A program made the translations under genes and the position numbers. From positions 3,228 through 67,227 of the forward strand of contig DAOUFG010000005.1 of assembly GCA_034430115.1 (NCBI GenBank): DNA of 64,000 nucleotides. Reading direction: 5' to 3'. Each line of letters starts with the position of its first letter. Position 1 is the stretch's first letter. The notes below the pieces were generated by a model that had not been told where the DNA came from, did no database searches, and was given only the letters and a program-made list of their open reading frames with translations. This document shows, piece after piece, positions 33,932-43,161 of the stretch. This stretch comes from CAIXPS01 sp034430115 (GTDB taxonomy: Bacteria; Chloroflexota; Anaerolineae; J036; Brachytrichaceae).

Positions 33932-34615
33932 TTATTCATTAGATGCGACCAGCGCCGAAAAGTGACGGTCAGTTGGTCGATCTCGTGCATCGGTGGGGTA
34001 CAACACGAGCAACGCCTGAGATTGCACCGGCTCCACGTTGTACCAACGATGCGGTAAATGTGATTCAAATAACAGGCTATCTCCCGGCTCCAGCAAGTAG
34101 ACGCGCTCTTCGATCGTATAGGTGATGCGTCCTTTGATGCAGAACAAAAATTCATAGCCGGTGTGGACAATCTGATCGGGGCCGCTCCCGCTGTTGGGTT
34201 CCAGCGTCACCAGGAAGGGTTGCACGGCTTTATCCGTCATCCCGGCGCCCAGGTCCTCCAGGGTGCCGTGTTGGAACTGCACGTGGGGGCGCTGTTGCGC
34301 CTTGCTGTGCACCACGCGGCTCTTGGGCGCGTCCGTCTCAAAAAAGGAGCTGATCGACATGTGAAGCGCCGCCGCCAGTTGCTGCAGCGTGCTGACGCTG
34401 GGCGAAGTCTTGCCGTTCTCGATCAGGCTGAGTGTGTTGATCGACAAATTACTCAGCGCCGCCAGGGCCCGGATGGAAAGATCACGCTCAGTACGCAATT
34501 GGCGCAGCCGTTGCCCCACGCCCACTTCGTCGCTCACGGGCGTCCGCGTCACCTGACGGGCACCACGATCCCTGGACTTCGTCTGCTTTTTCCGACGGTC
34601 CATCTGTTCCGTCAT
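33932..34615 (-). CDS. XRE-family regulator with cupin domain (second copy)
   Basis: 227 residues from ATG 34615; a GTG at 34633 would add six residues. Helix-turn-helix at about 31-85 (LRTERDLSIRALAALSNLS and NTLSLIENGKTSPS), cupin at about 125-215 (HTGYEFLFCIKGRITY and LEPGDSLLFESHLPHRWYN). It is clearly paralogous to the protein at 24963 (shared TSPS-STLQQ and LEPGDSLLFE stretches). The paralogue has many Cys while this one has very few. It precedes NifX copy two, so the XRE-cupin plus NifX pairing is repeated in this window. Confidence 0.88.
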   Translation of the reverse strand: MTEQMDRRKKQTKSRDRGARQVTRTPVSDEVGVGQRLRQLRTERDLSIRALAALSNLSINTLSLIENGKTSPSVSTLQQLAAALHMSISSFFETDAPKSRVVHSKAQQRPHVQFQHGTLEDLGAGMTDKAVQPFLVTLEPNSGSGPDQIVHTGYEFLFCIKGRITYTIEERVYLLEPGDSLLFESHLPHRWYNVEPVQSQALLVLYPTDARDRPTDRHFSALVASNE

Positions 34616-34644
34616 GGTTCCAACACTCTCCACACGTCAATTGA

Positions 34645-34673
34645 GGGCGGCTGATTGGCAGAGACAGCCGCCC
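34645..34673 (-). other. 9-bp hairpin upstream of second XRE-cupin gene
   Basis: GGGCGGCTG and CAGCCGCCC flank an 11-base loop in the interval between the OsmC and XRE-cupin genes on the minus strand. No T-run follows; terminator or operator cannot be decided. Confidence 0.35.
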
Positions 34674-34723
34674 AAATAATGTTATATGCCACGCTGCAAA
34701 TGATGCAACGCCCTGCGCACGAT

Positions 34724-35161
34724 CTACTTCACGGTAAACTTAATGGGTGAAGTGTTGTGAACATTGTCCGAAATGGGGCAGCGCTTGTCGATATCCGCCA
34801 CGAACTGCTCCTTTTCGGCCTGGGTCATATCAGCATCCACTGTCACGCACACGTCGAACTCGGTGAAGCCCGCTCGATCGTCGGTGCTCTTGCCCATCAA
34901 CACGTCCCCGTTCAAAGTGCCATCCACGTTGACCGAGATGCTGCGTACCGGTAGGCGGCGCTGCTTGGCGATGATGTGACCGATGGTGATCACGCACGAC
35001 GCCAACGCCGCGAACTGATACTCCAATGGGGTAGGTCCGCTATCGGTGCCGCCACCCGCCTCGGGCTGATCGACGATCATGGTGTGCTTGCGCGTCTTGG
35101 TTTCGATCTTGAAACCATCGATCTGCTTTGCTTCCAGATGAACTGCTTTAATTGTAGCCAT
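34724..35161 (-). CDS. OsmC-family peroxide/thiol protein
   Basis: 145 residues from ATG 35161, behind AAGGAG. The OsmC/Ohr fold is indicated by GGGTDSGPTPLEYQFAALASCV, with the resolving Cys near residue 62, and the second Cys in DIDKRCPISDNV near 128. Such proteins reduce organic hydroperoxides with thiols or have related functions. It lies between the second VKOR and the second XRE-cupin gene on the same strand. Confidence 0.9.
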   Translation of the reverse strand: MATIKAVHLEAKQIDGFKIETKTRKHTMIVDQPEAGGGTDSGPTPLEYQFAALASCVITIGHIIAKQRRLPVRSISVNVDGTLNGDVLMGKSTDDRAGFTEFDVCVTVDADMTQAEKEQFVADIDKRCPISDNVHNTSPIKFTVK

Positions 35162-35257
35162 TGTGATACTCCTTCGATGAACCACTTTGATCCATGAGGC
35201 TTGCCGCCGGCGGCCTCATGCTTTGCACCAAATTACGCGCGCCTGTTTCGAATATGT

Positions 35258-35839
35258 TCAAGACATGTGGGCGATGGCCTGTTTTGCGGGCGCGACGCTC
35301 AACCACAGCAACGCCGTCATCACGGTCGCCGTCGCCAGGCACCAGGCACAACCTGCGCCAATGACAAACGCCTCCAAATAGGTTAAGTAGGCCGTGAAAG
35401 CCGTGCCCAAGAAGACGAACCCAAATAGCGCCAGCGTTGCGCCGTCTGCAATACGCGCCGGGCCATAGCGCCGCACCAGCCAGGCCAGGCTAATCAACGC
35501 ATAACCCACCAACCCTATCACGCCCATGGGGATGCCCATGAATCGCGCATAGGGGCTTTGCTGGACGGCATTGCAATCACCAATCGGCCCGCATGTCGCC
35601 CGGATGGAATTTATTTCCACGTAAGTGAGGTAGCCTGCCACACCGACCCCGATCAACACCTCGGCCAAGATGGCCCACTCTCGCCGCGGCCCGTTATAGG
35701 TCTCGTCGCTTCTCAGGAGCGCGAACATGACGCCCAGCAGCGAAACGACGATCCAAATCAGCATGACGATTGCAGCGCCACTCCCCAATGGGTCTCGCAC
35801 AGCATTGGTAATGATCAAACCGGGTAAGCGATGAATCAC
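35258..35839 (-). CDS. VKOR-family membrane thiol oxidase
   Basis: 193 residues, about five membrane helices. It has CGPIGDC on the loop and CAWC near the end (GAGCAWCLATATV), matching the VKOR active pair, and is most similar to the VKOR half of the fusion at 30145-31365. It lacks a thioredoxin domain. The DsbA-like protein encoded divergently at 36011 is its likely partner: VKOR re-oxidises DsbA with quinone. The 171-base AT-rich gap between them holds the divergent promoters. Confidence 0.9.
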   Translation of the reverse strand: MIHRLPGLIITNAVRDPLGSGAAIVMLIWIVVSLLGVMFALLRSDETYNGPRREWAILAEVLIGVGVAGYLTYVEINSIRATCGPIGDCNAVQQSPYARFMGIPMGVIGLVGYALISLAWLVRRYGPARIADGATLALFGFVFLGTAFTAYLTYLEAFVIGAGCAWCLATATVMTALLWLSVAPAKQAIAHMS

Positions 35840-36010
35840 TGATGATCGATAACTCCTTACTAATGAATATCTTAGTTCTATGCCTCAAAATGTCAAGTAT
35901 TTTTCATCAAATTACCTCGTTATGCACAATTATGAAACATTTATTTGGTTATTCGCCGTCGTTGTATACTGGTTATCTGAGAAAAGACACTGAAACGAGA
36001 GGGCTAACCA

Positions 36011-36730
36011 ATGTCGAAACGCCGTGAGCAAGCTGAACAACAGCGCGCCGTAGAGCGCAAACAAACACTGATCATTCTTTCGGTGATTGCATTCCTGGCA
36101 GTCGTCTTGATCGGTGGCGCGGTGCTACTGAATAGCAGGCAAACCCAGTCACGTACATTCACCATTGTGAACGAAGCCCCGCCCGCCAACGCTGACAAGA
36201 ACGGCCGCGGGTGGGGGCCGGTCGATGCGCCGATTAAGATCACCTCCTTCGTAGATAGCCAGTGCCCGGGTTGCGGCCAATATGCCCAGCACTATGAGCC
36301 GGAGGTCGTCAAAGCCTTCGCCGGCACGGGCAAGGTACGCTACGAGGTGCGCACGCTGGCATTTATCGGCCAGGAATCTGTGAATGCCGCCAAGGCATCT
36401 TTATGTGCCATGGACCAGGACAAATTCTGGCAGATGCACGCCACGATCTTTGCCAACCAGGTGAATGGAGAGAACATGGGGGACTTCACCGTGGACAACT
36501 TGAAAGAAATGGCCTCCAAGCTTGGTCTTGATATGAACACGTTCAACACCTGCCTGAGCTCCACCCAACATGAAGATCAGATCAAGCAAGATGCCGAAGA
36601 AGCCGGCAAACTGGGCGTGAACCAGACGCCCACTTTCGAAGTGAACGGCAAACTCTTCGTTGGCGCTCGGAACGTCGAAGATTTCAGGCAGATCTTCGCC
36701 CAGGTGGCCCCCGACGTAACTGTTCCGTAA
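36011..36730 (+). CDS. DsbA-like thiol-disulfide oxidoreductase, membrane-anchored
   Basis: 239 residues: a basic N-terminus, one membrane helix (about 20-40), and a DsbA-type thioredoxin domain with Cys85-Pro-Gly-Cys88 and cis-Pro in NQTPTF (about 205). It probably introduces disulfides in exported proteins, with VKOR as the electron acceptor. Its ATG follows GAGGG at about 9 bases. A convergent hairpin follows the stop. Confidence 0.9.
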   Translation: MSKRREQAEQQRAVERKQTLIILSVIAFLAVVLIGGAVLLNSRQTQSRTFTIVNEAPPANADKNGRGWGPVDAPIKITSFVDSQCPGCGQYAQHYEPEVVKAFAGTGKVRYEVRTLAFIGQESVNAAKASLCAMDQDKFWQMHATIFANQVNGENMGDFTVDNLKEMASKLGLDMNTFNTCLSSTQHEDQIKQDAEEAGKLGVNQTPTFEVNGKLFVGARNVEDFRQIFAQVAPDVTVP

Positions 36731-36738
36731 GCACCATC

Positions 36739-36762
36739 TGACGCAGGTCGGAACCTGCGTCA
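36739..36762. terminator. Bidirectional-type hairpin between convergent genes
   Basis: TGACGCAGGT pairs perfectly with ACCTGCGTCA around CGGA, eight bases after the DsbA-like stop. It overlaps the stop of the methyltransferase on the other strand. Short T-runs are weak in either direction. Confidence 0.5.
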
Positions 36763-37344
36763 AATAGACGTGTTTTCCCTCGGCCCAGCCTCAACCAGGT
36801 AGGCATCCGCATCCTGCCAGGTTTGCTGGGCCGCCTCGAAACCGGCCGCCAGCAAGGCGTCACAGATCTGGCTCGGCCATAAGCGATGCGCCGATGGCGG
36901 CCCGCTTTCGCCCGTGGCATCGGGACGCCAATCCAAAATCGCCGCACGCGGGCCGACCCTTCTAAGCTCATGCGCCATACGGTCCAGCGGCGTCACTTCG
37001 TGCATCACAAACGCAGCCCACGACAGATCGACGCTATCGGCAGGCAGCTTAATCTCCGGCAATTCCGATTGCAACAGATGTACCTGGGCGGGGGGCCGGC
37101 GACCAGCCAGCATATCCAGTAACTCCTGGCTAACATCCAATGCCCACACCGTGCCAGTTTGTCCCACACGCTCCGCCAATGGAAGCGTCCAGAACCCCGG
37201 CCCACATCCCAGGTCCAACACACGCTGCCCGGCATCGATCTTCAAGTGCTGTACAAACCATACAGGCTGCCAACGCGCCTCACGTTCCGGGCTAATCAAA
37301 TAAGCTTTGCGCCGCGGGTCAAAACGATGTCCGTGTGAATCCAT
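36760..37344 (-). CDS. Class I SAM-dependent methyltransferase
   Basis: 194 residues. Motif I is LDLGCGPGFWTLPLA (about 42-56), with ALDVS after it and the HEVTP region as the later core. It is a UbiE/Methyltransf_11-type small-molecule or lipid methylase; the substrate cannot be told. No obvious partner genes are adjacent; it is convergent with the DsbA-like gene. Confidence 0.85.
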   Translation of the reverse strand: MDSHGHRFDPRRKAYLISPEREARWQPVWFVQHLKIDAGQRVLDLGCGPGFWTLPLAERVGQTGTVWALDVSQELLDMLAGRRPPAQVHLLQSELPEIKLPADSVDLSWAAFVMHEVTPLDRMAHELRRVGPRAAILDWRPDATGESGPPSAHRLWPSQICDALLAAGFEAAQQTWQDADAYLVEAGPRENTSI

Positions 37345-37376
37345 TCAGTTACTCTATCACCGTCTGATGAAGCGGC

Positions 37377-37616
37377 CTAACCCAGCTTCTTCTGCAACGT
37401 AGCCCGCAACGCCGCACCGTTGAACGGCAACCCAGCCAGCGGCGCAAAGAGGCAGAAATCGAACACGCCGGCGGCCAGCGGCAGCAACCCAATCACCGCC
37501 AGGATGATGCCCCCAACGCCACCAATGACTGCACCCAACGCGATCAGCACAACGCCTGCCACCGCCCTGACGACCCGACCTGTCGAGCTACCCAGAAAAC
37601 CAAAGAGACTTAACAT
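37377..37616 (-). CDS. Small DUF2892/YgaP-type membrane protein
   Basis: 79 residues from ATG 37616, eight bases after GGAG. Two hydrophobic helices (about 15-32 and 35-55) with Gly-rich turns (AVIGGVGGIILAV) match the DUF2892 transmembrane module that in YgaP is fused to rhodanese. A single Cys occurs in FDFCLFAPL. Function unknown. Confidence 0.75.
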   Translation of the reverse strand: MLSLFGFLGSSTGRVVRAVAGVVLIALGAVIGGVGGIILAVIGLLPLAAGVFDFCLFAPLAGLPFNGAALRATLQKKLG

Positions 37617-37863
37617 CTGAAACACTCCTTTAACGACGAATCAAACCCAGTATAACGCTTCGTTACACTTCATTGGATGCGGCAGGCTCCATAAGGTGAC
37701 ATATCTCCAACCCTCACAACAACAATCCTCAATAAGTGGGCGATAAACTGGCAATTTCGCGTATTAAGACTGGTAAGGCTGGCGATGAAAAAATCTGCCT
37801 TCAGCGTACAATTTAGGGGTCATACCTTCTTAAGCCTGGAGTTCAAAAACGAAAGTTCCTTCA

Positions 37864-39879
37864 TTGAATGGGTTAGCACGCTGGTTAGATCGATTACAAC
37901 CCTCTGAGTCCGCCGTCCTGGTGGGGGCAGCAGTTCTGGTGGGTCTAGCAGGTGGCGCCGGCGTATGGGTTTTTAAACGCCTGATCGACCTGGCACAACT
38001 GATCGCCTTCGATAAAATTGGCGCCTTCCTCGGACAGTACGGTTCGTGGACAGTAATACTTATCCCGATAGCCGGCGGCATCGTGGTCGGCCTGATGGTG
38101 CACTTTCTCGTCGGCGAAGAGCGCCATCATGGGGTCGCTAGCATCATGGAATCCGTCGCGCTCAGCGGCGGGCGACTACGCTATCAGACAGTACCCGCCA
38201 AGGCCATTGCAGCCGCCATCTCCATCGGCACCGGCGCATCCGTTGGCCCGGAGGACCCTTCGGTGCAAATCGGTGCCAACTTGGGTTCGATGGCAGGGCA
38301 GTTGGCGCACCTCTCCGATGACCGGCGGCGCTCTCTGGTGGCAGCCGGCGCAGCAGCCGGCATTGCGGCGGCGTTCAACGCCCCCATTGCAGGCGTCTTC
38401 TTCACACTGGAAGTGGTGTTGGGTGAACTAAGCGCCGGGTCATTGGGCATCGTCACATTGGCCTCCGTGATCTCCGCGGTGTTCACACAAGCCGTTTCCG
38501 GGCCGGAGCCGGCATTTCACGTTCCCACCTACACCTTCCAGGGCGTGAATGAGTTGCCCTTTTACCTGGTCTTGGGCCTGATTACCGGGCCGATTGCGGC
38601 TTTATATATTCTATTGTTGGATCGTAGCCAGCATCTGTTTCACGAGTGGCACGTCCCCAATTGGGTCAAGCCAGCCGCGGCAGGTTTGGCAGTCGGCCTG
38701 GTGGGCATCTTCCTGCCTCAATTGTTTGGTGTGGGCTATGACACAATCGGCGCGGCGCTGAATGGTGAATCCATCGGGCTAGGGATCGTCCTCCTGCTGC
38801 TCATCGGCAAGCTGATTGTGACGCCCATTAGCATCGGCGGCGGCTTCCCCGGCGGTGTATTTGCGCCCTCCCTGTTTATCGGCGCGATGGCCGGTGAAGC
38901 GTTCGGTTTGTTGAGCGCGATGGCATTCCCACAAATGAATATCACCCCGGCGGCATTCGCACTGGTGGGGATGGCAGCCGTCCTGGCCGGGGCCATCCAC
39001 TCGCCGCTGACAGCCATCATTTTGCTGTTCGAGATGACCAACGATTACCGCATCATCCTGCCGGTCATGTTTGCGGTAGTCGTCAGCCTGGTTGTGTCAC
39101 AACGCCTGCAACACGATTCGGTCTATACCCTGGCGCTAGCGCGCAAAGGCGTGCGCTTGCAACGTGGGCGCGACGTGGACGTACTGGAGGGCATTACGGT
39201 CGATGAAGTCATGCCACAGGAGACCGAGACATTGCTGGAAAGCCAGTCACTCTCTTCGGCAATCGACTGGTTGATTCAAACACGCCACCACGGCGCGCCG
39301 GTGGTGGACGACAACGGCAAGCTGGCAGGCATCCTCACGCTACAGGACATCGCAGATATCGACCCCAAAAATGCCGACAACTTGACAGTGGGCGATATGT
39401 GCACACGCGAAGTATTGACGATTTTCCCTGATGAATCCATCGGTGAAGCGCTGCGCCGGATGAGCCCGCGCGACATCGGTCGTTTGCCGGTGGTTGCGCG
39501 CGACGACCCACGTCGCCTGTTGGGAGTGTTGCGCCGAACGGACCTGATACGCGCCTACGATATCGCGTTGAGGAAGCGCGCCGCTGTACGCCACCGCGCA
39601 ACAGAAATCCGGTTGGGCGCCTTCAGCGGTGCAACGGTCATGGACGTGATCATACGCCCCGGCGCAGCCTGTGCCAACAAACACATCAGCGAAGTGAAGT
39701 GGCCCAAAGATATGGTCATCGCCACGTTGCGTCGTGGTCGCCGCATCATCGTCCCGCGCGGTGATACGCTGCTCCAGGCCGGCGATGTGCTGGTGATGGT
39801 CACGAATAGCGACAAGAGCGCAGAGCTATCTCAGCTATGCCGGCCTGAGGATGAAGACTGGCGCAACACATACTCATAA
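37864..39879 (+). CDS. ClC-family chloride channel/transporter with CBS and TrkA-C domains
   Basis: 671 residues, TTG start (the only in-frame option after the stop at 37831). The ClC core (about 10-420) has the gate motif GTGASVGPEDPSVQ with the gating Glu, and GGGFPGGVFAPSLFIGA, the second signature loop. A CBS pair lies at about 440-570 and a TrkA-C-like domain (VIRPGAACANKHI, LLQAGDVLVMVTN) at about 590-665, for regulation by nucleotides or ions. It moves chloride or another anion across the cytoplasmic membrane. Confidence 0.92.
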   Translation: MNGLARWLDRLQPSESAVLVGAAVLVGLAGGAGVWVFKRLIDLAQLIAFDKIGAFLGQYGSWTVILIPIAGGIVVGLMVHFLVGEERHHGVASIMESVALSGGRLRYQTVPAKAIAAAISIGTGASVGPEDPSVQIGANLGSMAGQLAHLSDDRRRSLVAAGAAAGIAAAFNAPIAGVFFTLEVVLGELSAGSLGIVTLASVISAVFTQAVSGPEPAFHVPTYTFQGVNELPFYLVLGLITGPIAALYILLLDRSQHLFHEWHVPNWVKPAAAGLAVGLVGIFLPQLFGVGYDTIGAALNGESIGLGIVLLLLIGKLIVTPISIGGGFPGGVFAPSLFIGAMAGEAFGLLSAMAFPQMNITPAAFALVGMAAVLAGAIHSPLTAIILLFEMTNDYRIILPVMFAVVVSLVVSQRLQHDSVYTLALARKGVRLQRGRDVDVLEGITVDEVMPQETETLLESQSLSSAIDWLIQTRHHGAPVVDDNGKLAGILTLQDIADIDPKNADNLTVGDMCTREVLTIFPDESIGEALRRMSPRDIGRLPVVARDDPRRLLGVLRRTDLIRAYDIALRKRAAVRHRATEIRLGAFSGATVMDVIIRPGAACANKHISEVKWPKDMVIATLRRGRRIIVPRGDTLLQAGDVLVMVTNSDKSAELSQLCRPEDEDWRNTYS

Positions 39880-40375
39880 AACGCATACGGCCGGTCCACA
39901 ATATTGCGCCTGGCTAGTGCTTTGCCGCAAACTTCAGGTGACGCACGATGACTGGCAAGGTCAGCAAGGCGCCATCTCGCCGCCTTCGGTGACGAGGATG
40001 AATGCTTCTGTTTGACCTGCCAGTGCATTCATTCCCCTCGAACGTGATAACATCTTGGATGTTCGCCTGCTCGCACAACTGGGTGAAATTCGTGCAGGCC
40101 TGAACGTGTCGAGTGTAGCAATCTGTTAGTTTGTCACGACGTGTTCCTGCGTGATGACACGAGGATAGATAATGCATCCGGCTCTCGCTTACTCACATAT
40201 CTGCATCAATCGCCATAACACCTGCTTAGCAAAGCAGCATCGCTAGTCGTGCCTCCTCCGCCGTTGAATCCGCCAAGCTGCGTAATCCAATAGGCTAAAT
40301 GTTCATTGTAAGAGCCAAACGAATCATTTAAAGTGTTATCTGCGCCACAAATGAATCTTACGTCAGGAGGTGTTT
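39880..40375. other. 496-base intergenic region without an assigned gene
   Basis: No convincing gene. A minus-strand open frame at 39914-40177 (87 codons) is full of basic and odd residues and has no ribosome site; it is not called. Adjacent frames carry interrupted coding-like stretches, so a decayed gene is possible. Near the right end, TTGTAA (40306-40311) and TAAAGT (40329-40334), 17 bases apart, form a weak promoter candidate for the three-gene operon that follows; AGGAGG lies five bases before its start codon. Confidence 0.5.
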
Positions 40376-42019
40376 ATGAAGACAGTCGTGGCAGGAGCAT
40401 TGGGTGAATGTGTCCACGTCGCCGGAATCACCAACTTCCTCAGGTTGGCAGATGCCGCCGGTTGGCGCACTATCTTTCTGGGGCCGGCCGTTTCCATCGA
40501 ACAGCTTTTGACGGTTGCGCGTGAAGAACACGCTGACATGGTGGGCGTTTCATACCGTCTGACGCCTGAAACAGGCGAACGGCTGTTGGCGGAATTCGCC
40601 GAAGCCGCCGACGACCTGCACGCCGCGGGTGTGCGGTTTGCCTTTGGCGGCACACCTCCTGTCGCCAAGCGCGCACGCGCATTGGGGTTCTTTGACCACG
40701 TTTTCGAAGGCGGCGAGCCGGCTGAAACGGTGCTGGCCTATTTGAAAGGCCAACCACCCACAGACCAAAGCGAAACGGACTTCCCACAGCGCACGATTGA
40801 GCGCATCCAATGGAAAGCCCCCTTGCCCCTGCTCCGGCATCACTTTGGTCTCCCCACCCTGGAAGCCACACGTGAAGGCATTGAGCGCATCGCCGAGGCA
40901 CGCGCGCTGGATGTCATCTCGCTGGGCATCGACCAGGATGCCCAGGCCAATTTCTATCACCCAGAGCGGCAAGATGCACGCCGCACGGGCGCGGGGGGCG
41001 TGCCGGTGCGCAGCGCAGAAGACTATCGCATGCTCTATGCCGCCAGCCGGCGCGGGAACTACCCGCTCCTGCGCACCTATTCCGGCACGGATGACTTCAT
41101 CCGCCTGGCCGAGATGTACGTAGACACCATCAACATCGCCTGGTGCGCGATTCCACTCTTCTGGTTCAACCAGATGGACGGGCGCGGACCGTGGGATCTG
41201 GCCGGTTCCATCCGCGAACACCAATCGGTCATGGCCTGGTACGGGGAACACGATATCCCGGTTGAACTAAACGAGCCGCATCACTGGGGCATGCGCGACG
41301 CCCCCGACGTGGTGTGCGTCGTCTCGGCTTACCTCTCCGCCTATAATGCCCGCGCCTTCGGCGTGAAAGATTACATCGCCCAGTTGATGTTCAACAGCCC
41401 GCCTGGGCTGACGGATCGGATGGACCTGGCCAAGATGCTGGCCATGTTGGATATGATCCGGCCACTGGCAAACGGAAGGTTCCGCATCTGGCGCCAAACG
41501 CGCACCGGCCTGCTGAGCTACCCGCTGAACTCCGACGCTGCGCGCGCACACCTGGCAACCAGCATCTACTTGCAAATGGCGGTCCAGCCACACATCGTCC
41601 ACGTCGTCGGCTATACGGAGGCCGATCATGCCGCGACGGCCAACGACGTCATCGAGTCGTGCCGGCTTGCCCGACAGGCAATTGAGACCGGCGTGCGCGG
41701 CCTGCCCGACATGACGATCGATGTGGCCATCCGTGCGCGCCGCAAAGAGTTGGTGTCTGAAGCCAACGTGACACTGGAGGCCATTCGTTCGCTGGCACGA
41801 CCCGGCGTCAGCGACCCATTGACGGATCCACAAACGTTAGCACAGGCGGTTCAAACCGGCATCCTGGACGCACCACAATTGAAGAACAACCCATTTGCCA
41901 GAGGCGAGATCATCTCGCGCATCACACCACGCGGTGCGTGCATCGCCGTAAAAGCTGACGATAGCCCGTTATCAGAAACGGAACGCATTGCCCAGATTCT
42001 CAAGGAGCAAACAGCATGA
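40376..42019 (+). CDS. Cobalamin-binding, glutamate-mutase-like (GlmE-type) fusion protein
   Basis: 547 residues from ATG 40376. The N-terminal B12-binding domain (about 1-125) keeps the lower-ligand His14 and Gly17 of the DxHxxG motif, but the Asp position is Cys12 (ECVHVAG). It has the SxL-like VGVSYRL and the FAFGG loop. The C-terminal part (about 150-547) has the look of a B12-mutase TIM barrel: ELNEPHHWGMRDAPDVV, SAYLSAYNARAFGVKDYI, and a C-terminal segment resembling the end of GlmE. Such enzymes rearrange amino-acid carbon skeletons with adenosylcobalamin. Barrel similarity to GlmE is modest, so another B12 chemistry is possible. It overlaps the next gene by ATGA. Confidence 0.78.
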   Translation: MKTVVAGALGECVHVAGITNFLRLADAAGWRTIFLGPAVSIEQLLTVAREEHADMVGVSYRLTPETGERLLAEFAEAADDLHAAGVRFAFGGTPPVAKRARALGFFDHVFEGGEPAETVLAYLKGQPPTDQSETDFPQRTIERIQWKAPLPLLRHHFGLPTLEATREGIERIAEARALDVISLGIDQDAQANFYHPERQDARRTGAGGVPVRSAEDYRMLYAASRRGNYPLLRTYSGTDDFIRLAEMYVDTINIAWCAIPLFWFNQMDGRGPWDLAGSIREHQSVMAWYGEHDIPVELNEPHHWGMRDAPDVVCVVSAYLSAYNARAFGVKDYIAQLMFNSPPGLTDRMDLAKMLAMLDMIRPLANGRFRIWRQTRTGLLSYPLNSDAARAHLATSIYLQMAVQPHIVHVVGYTEADHAATANDVIESCRLARQAIETGVRGLPDMTIDVAIRARRKELVSEANVTLEAIRSLARPGVSDPLTDPQTLAQAVQTGILDAPQLKNNPFARGEIISRITPRGACIAVKADDSPLSETERIAQILKEQTA

Positions 42020-43122
42020 TTTCACACACACAGTTCACCATCATCGGCGCAGGGAACGGCGGCAAAGCCATGGCGGCTCATCTGGCGTTGATGGGCTTCC
42101 AGGTGACGCTCTATAACCGCACCTTCGGCCGGATCGAAGCGATTCACAAGCGCGGTGGGATTGACCTGGAAAGCTACGACGGCGGGCCGCGTGGGTTTGG
42201 CAGTCTGGCCTGCGTTACGTCCGACATCCGGGAAGCGCTTGAACAATCGCAAGTCATCATGGTCGTCACACCTTCATCCGCTCACGCAGACATTGCTGCG
42301 CATGCGGCACCACACTTGCGCGATGGGCAGATCGTGGTGCTGCACCCCGGCCGTACCTGTGGAGCAATTGAATTTGCCAAAGTGTTGTGCGATAAAGGCT
42401 GCAAGGCCGATGTCACCGTTGCGGAGGCAGAAACATTTATCTACGCCAGCCGCTCCGACGGCCCCGCCCAGGCGCGCATCTTCCGCATCAAGGAGGCCGT
42501 GCCATTAGCCGCATTGCCGGCCAGCCGCACCCAATCGGTGTTGGATGCCCTGCACCCGGCCTATCCTCAATTCATCGACGGCGTGAACGTGCTGAACACC
42601 GGGCTAAACAACATGGGCGCGATCTTTCACCCGGCCCTGACACTTTTGAACGCCGGCCGGATCGAGTCCACAAACGGAGATTTCCAGTTCTACATCGACG
42701 GGGTCACGCCTTCTGTGGCGCGCGTGCTGGAAGCGCTGGACCGCGAACGCGTGACGGTGGCGGCGGCGCTGGGCATCCGCGCCCGAAACGCCATGGAATG
42801 GCTGGAACTGGCCTACAACGCAACCGGGGCGGACTTGAACGAGGCAATTCACAACCAGTCGGGCTATTACGGCATCAAGGCACCCACCACGCTCAATCAC
42901 CGTTACCTGTTTGAAGACGTTCCGATGAGCCTGGTGCCCATCGCCGCCCTGGGGCAGCGTTATGGCGTATCGGTGCGCGCGATGGACAGCATCATTCAAC
43001 TGGCCTGCATCACCCACCGCACCGACTACTGGCGGCGCGGGCGCACGCTGGACAAACTGGGCATTGCACAACTCAGCGTCAACGAAATCACGCGCTATGT
43101 GAACGAAGGCGTCTGCGAATAA
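42016..43122 (+). CDS. NAD/NADP octopine/nopaline (opine) dehydrogenase-like protein
   Basis: 368 residues. A Rossmann loop GAGNGGKAMAAHLA lies at about 10-23, VVTPSSAHADI after it, and an opine-dehydrogenase C-terminal domain contains NMGAIFHPALTLLNAGRIE (about 198-216) with its catalytic His. Opine dehydrogenases reductively couple an amino acid to a keto acid. It is translationally coupled to the B12 protein and 39 bases before the AsnB-like gene, which suggests that it acts on their product or feeds them. Substrates unknown. Confidence 0.88.
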   Translation: MISHTQFTIIGAGNGGKAMAAHLALMGFQVTLYNRTFGRIEAIHKRGGIDLESYDGGPRGFGSLACVTSDIREALEQSQVIMVVTPSSAHADIAAHAAPHLRDGQIVVLHPGRTCGAIEFAKVLCDKGCKADVTVAEAETFIYASRSDGPAQARIFRIKEAVPLAALPASRTQSVLDALHPAYPQFIDGVNVLNTGLNNMGAIFHPALTLLNAGRIESTNGDFQFYIDGVTPSVARVLEALDRERVTVAAALGIRARNAMEWLELAYNATGADLNEAIHNQSGYYGIKAPTTLNHRYLFEDVPMSLVPIAALGQRYGVSVRAMDSIIQLACITHRTDYWRRGRTLDKLGIAQLSVNEITRYVNEGVCE

Positions 43123-43161
43123 CAATTCACAATTACGTATCACGAATGAAGGAGGATTTTC

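Noticed and set aside
39914..40177. Minus-strand open frame of 87 codons
   Set aside because: Basic, His/Cys/Arg-rich composition typical of a wrong-frame read; no ribosome site.
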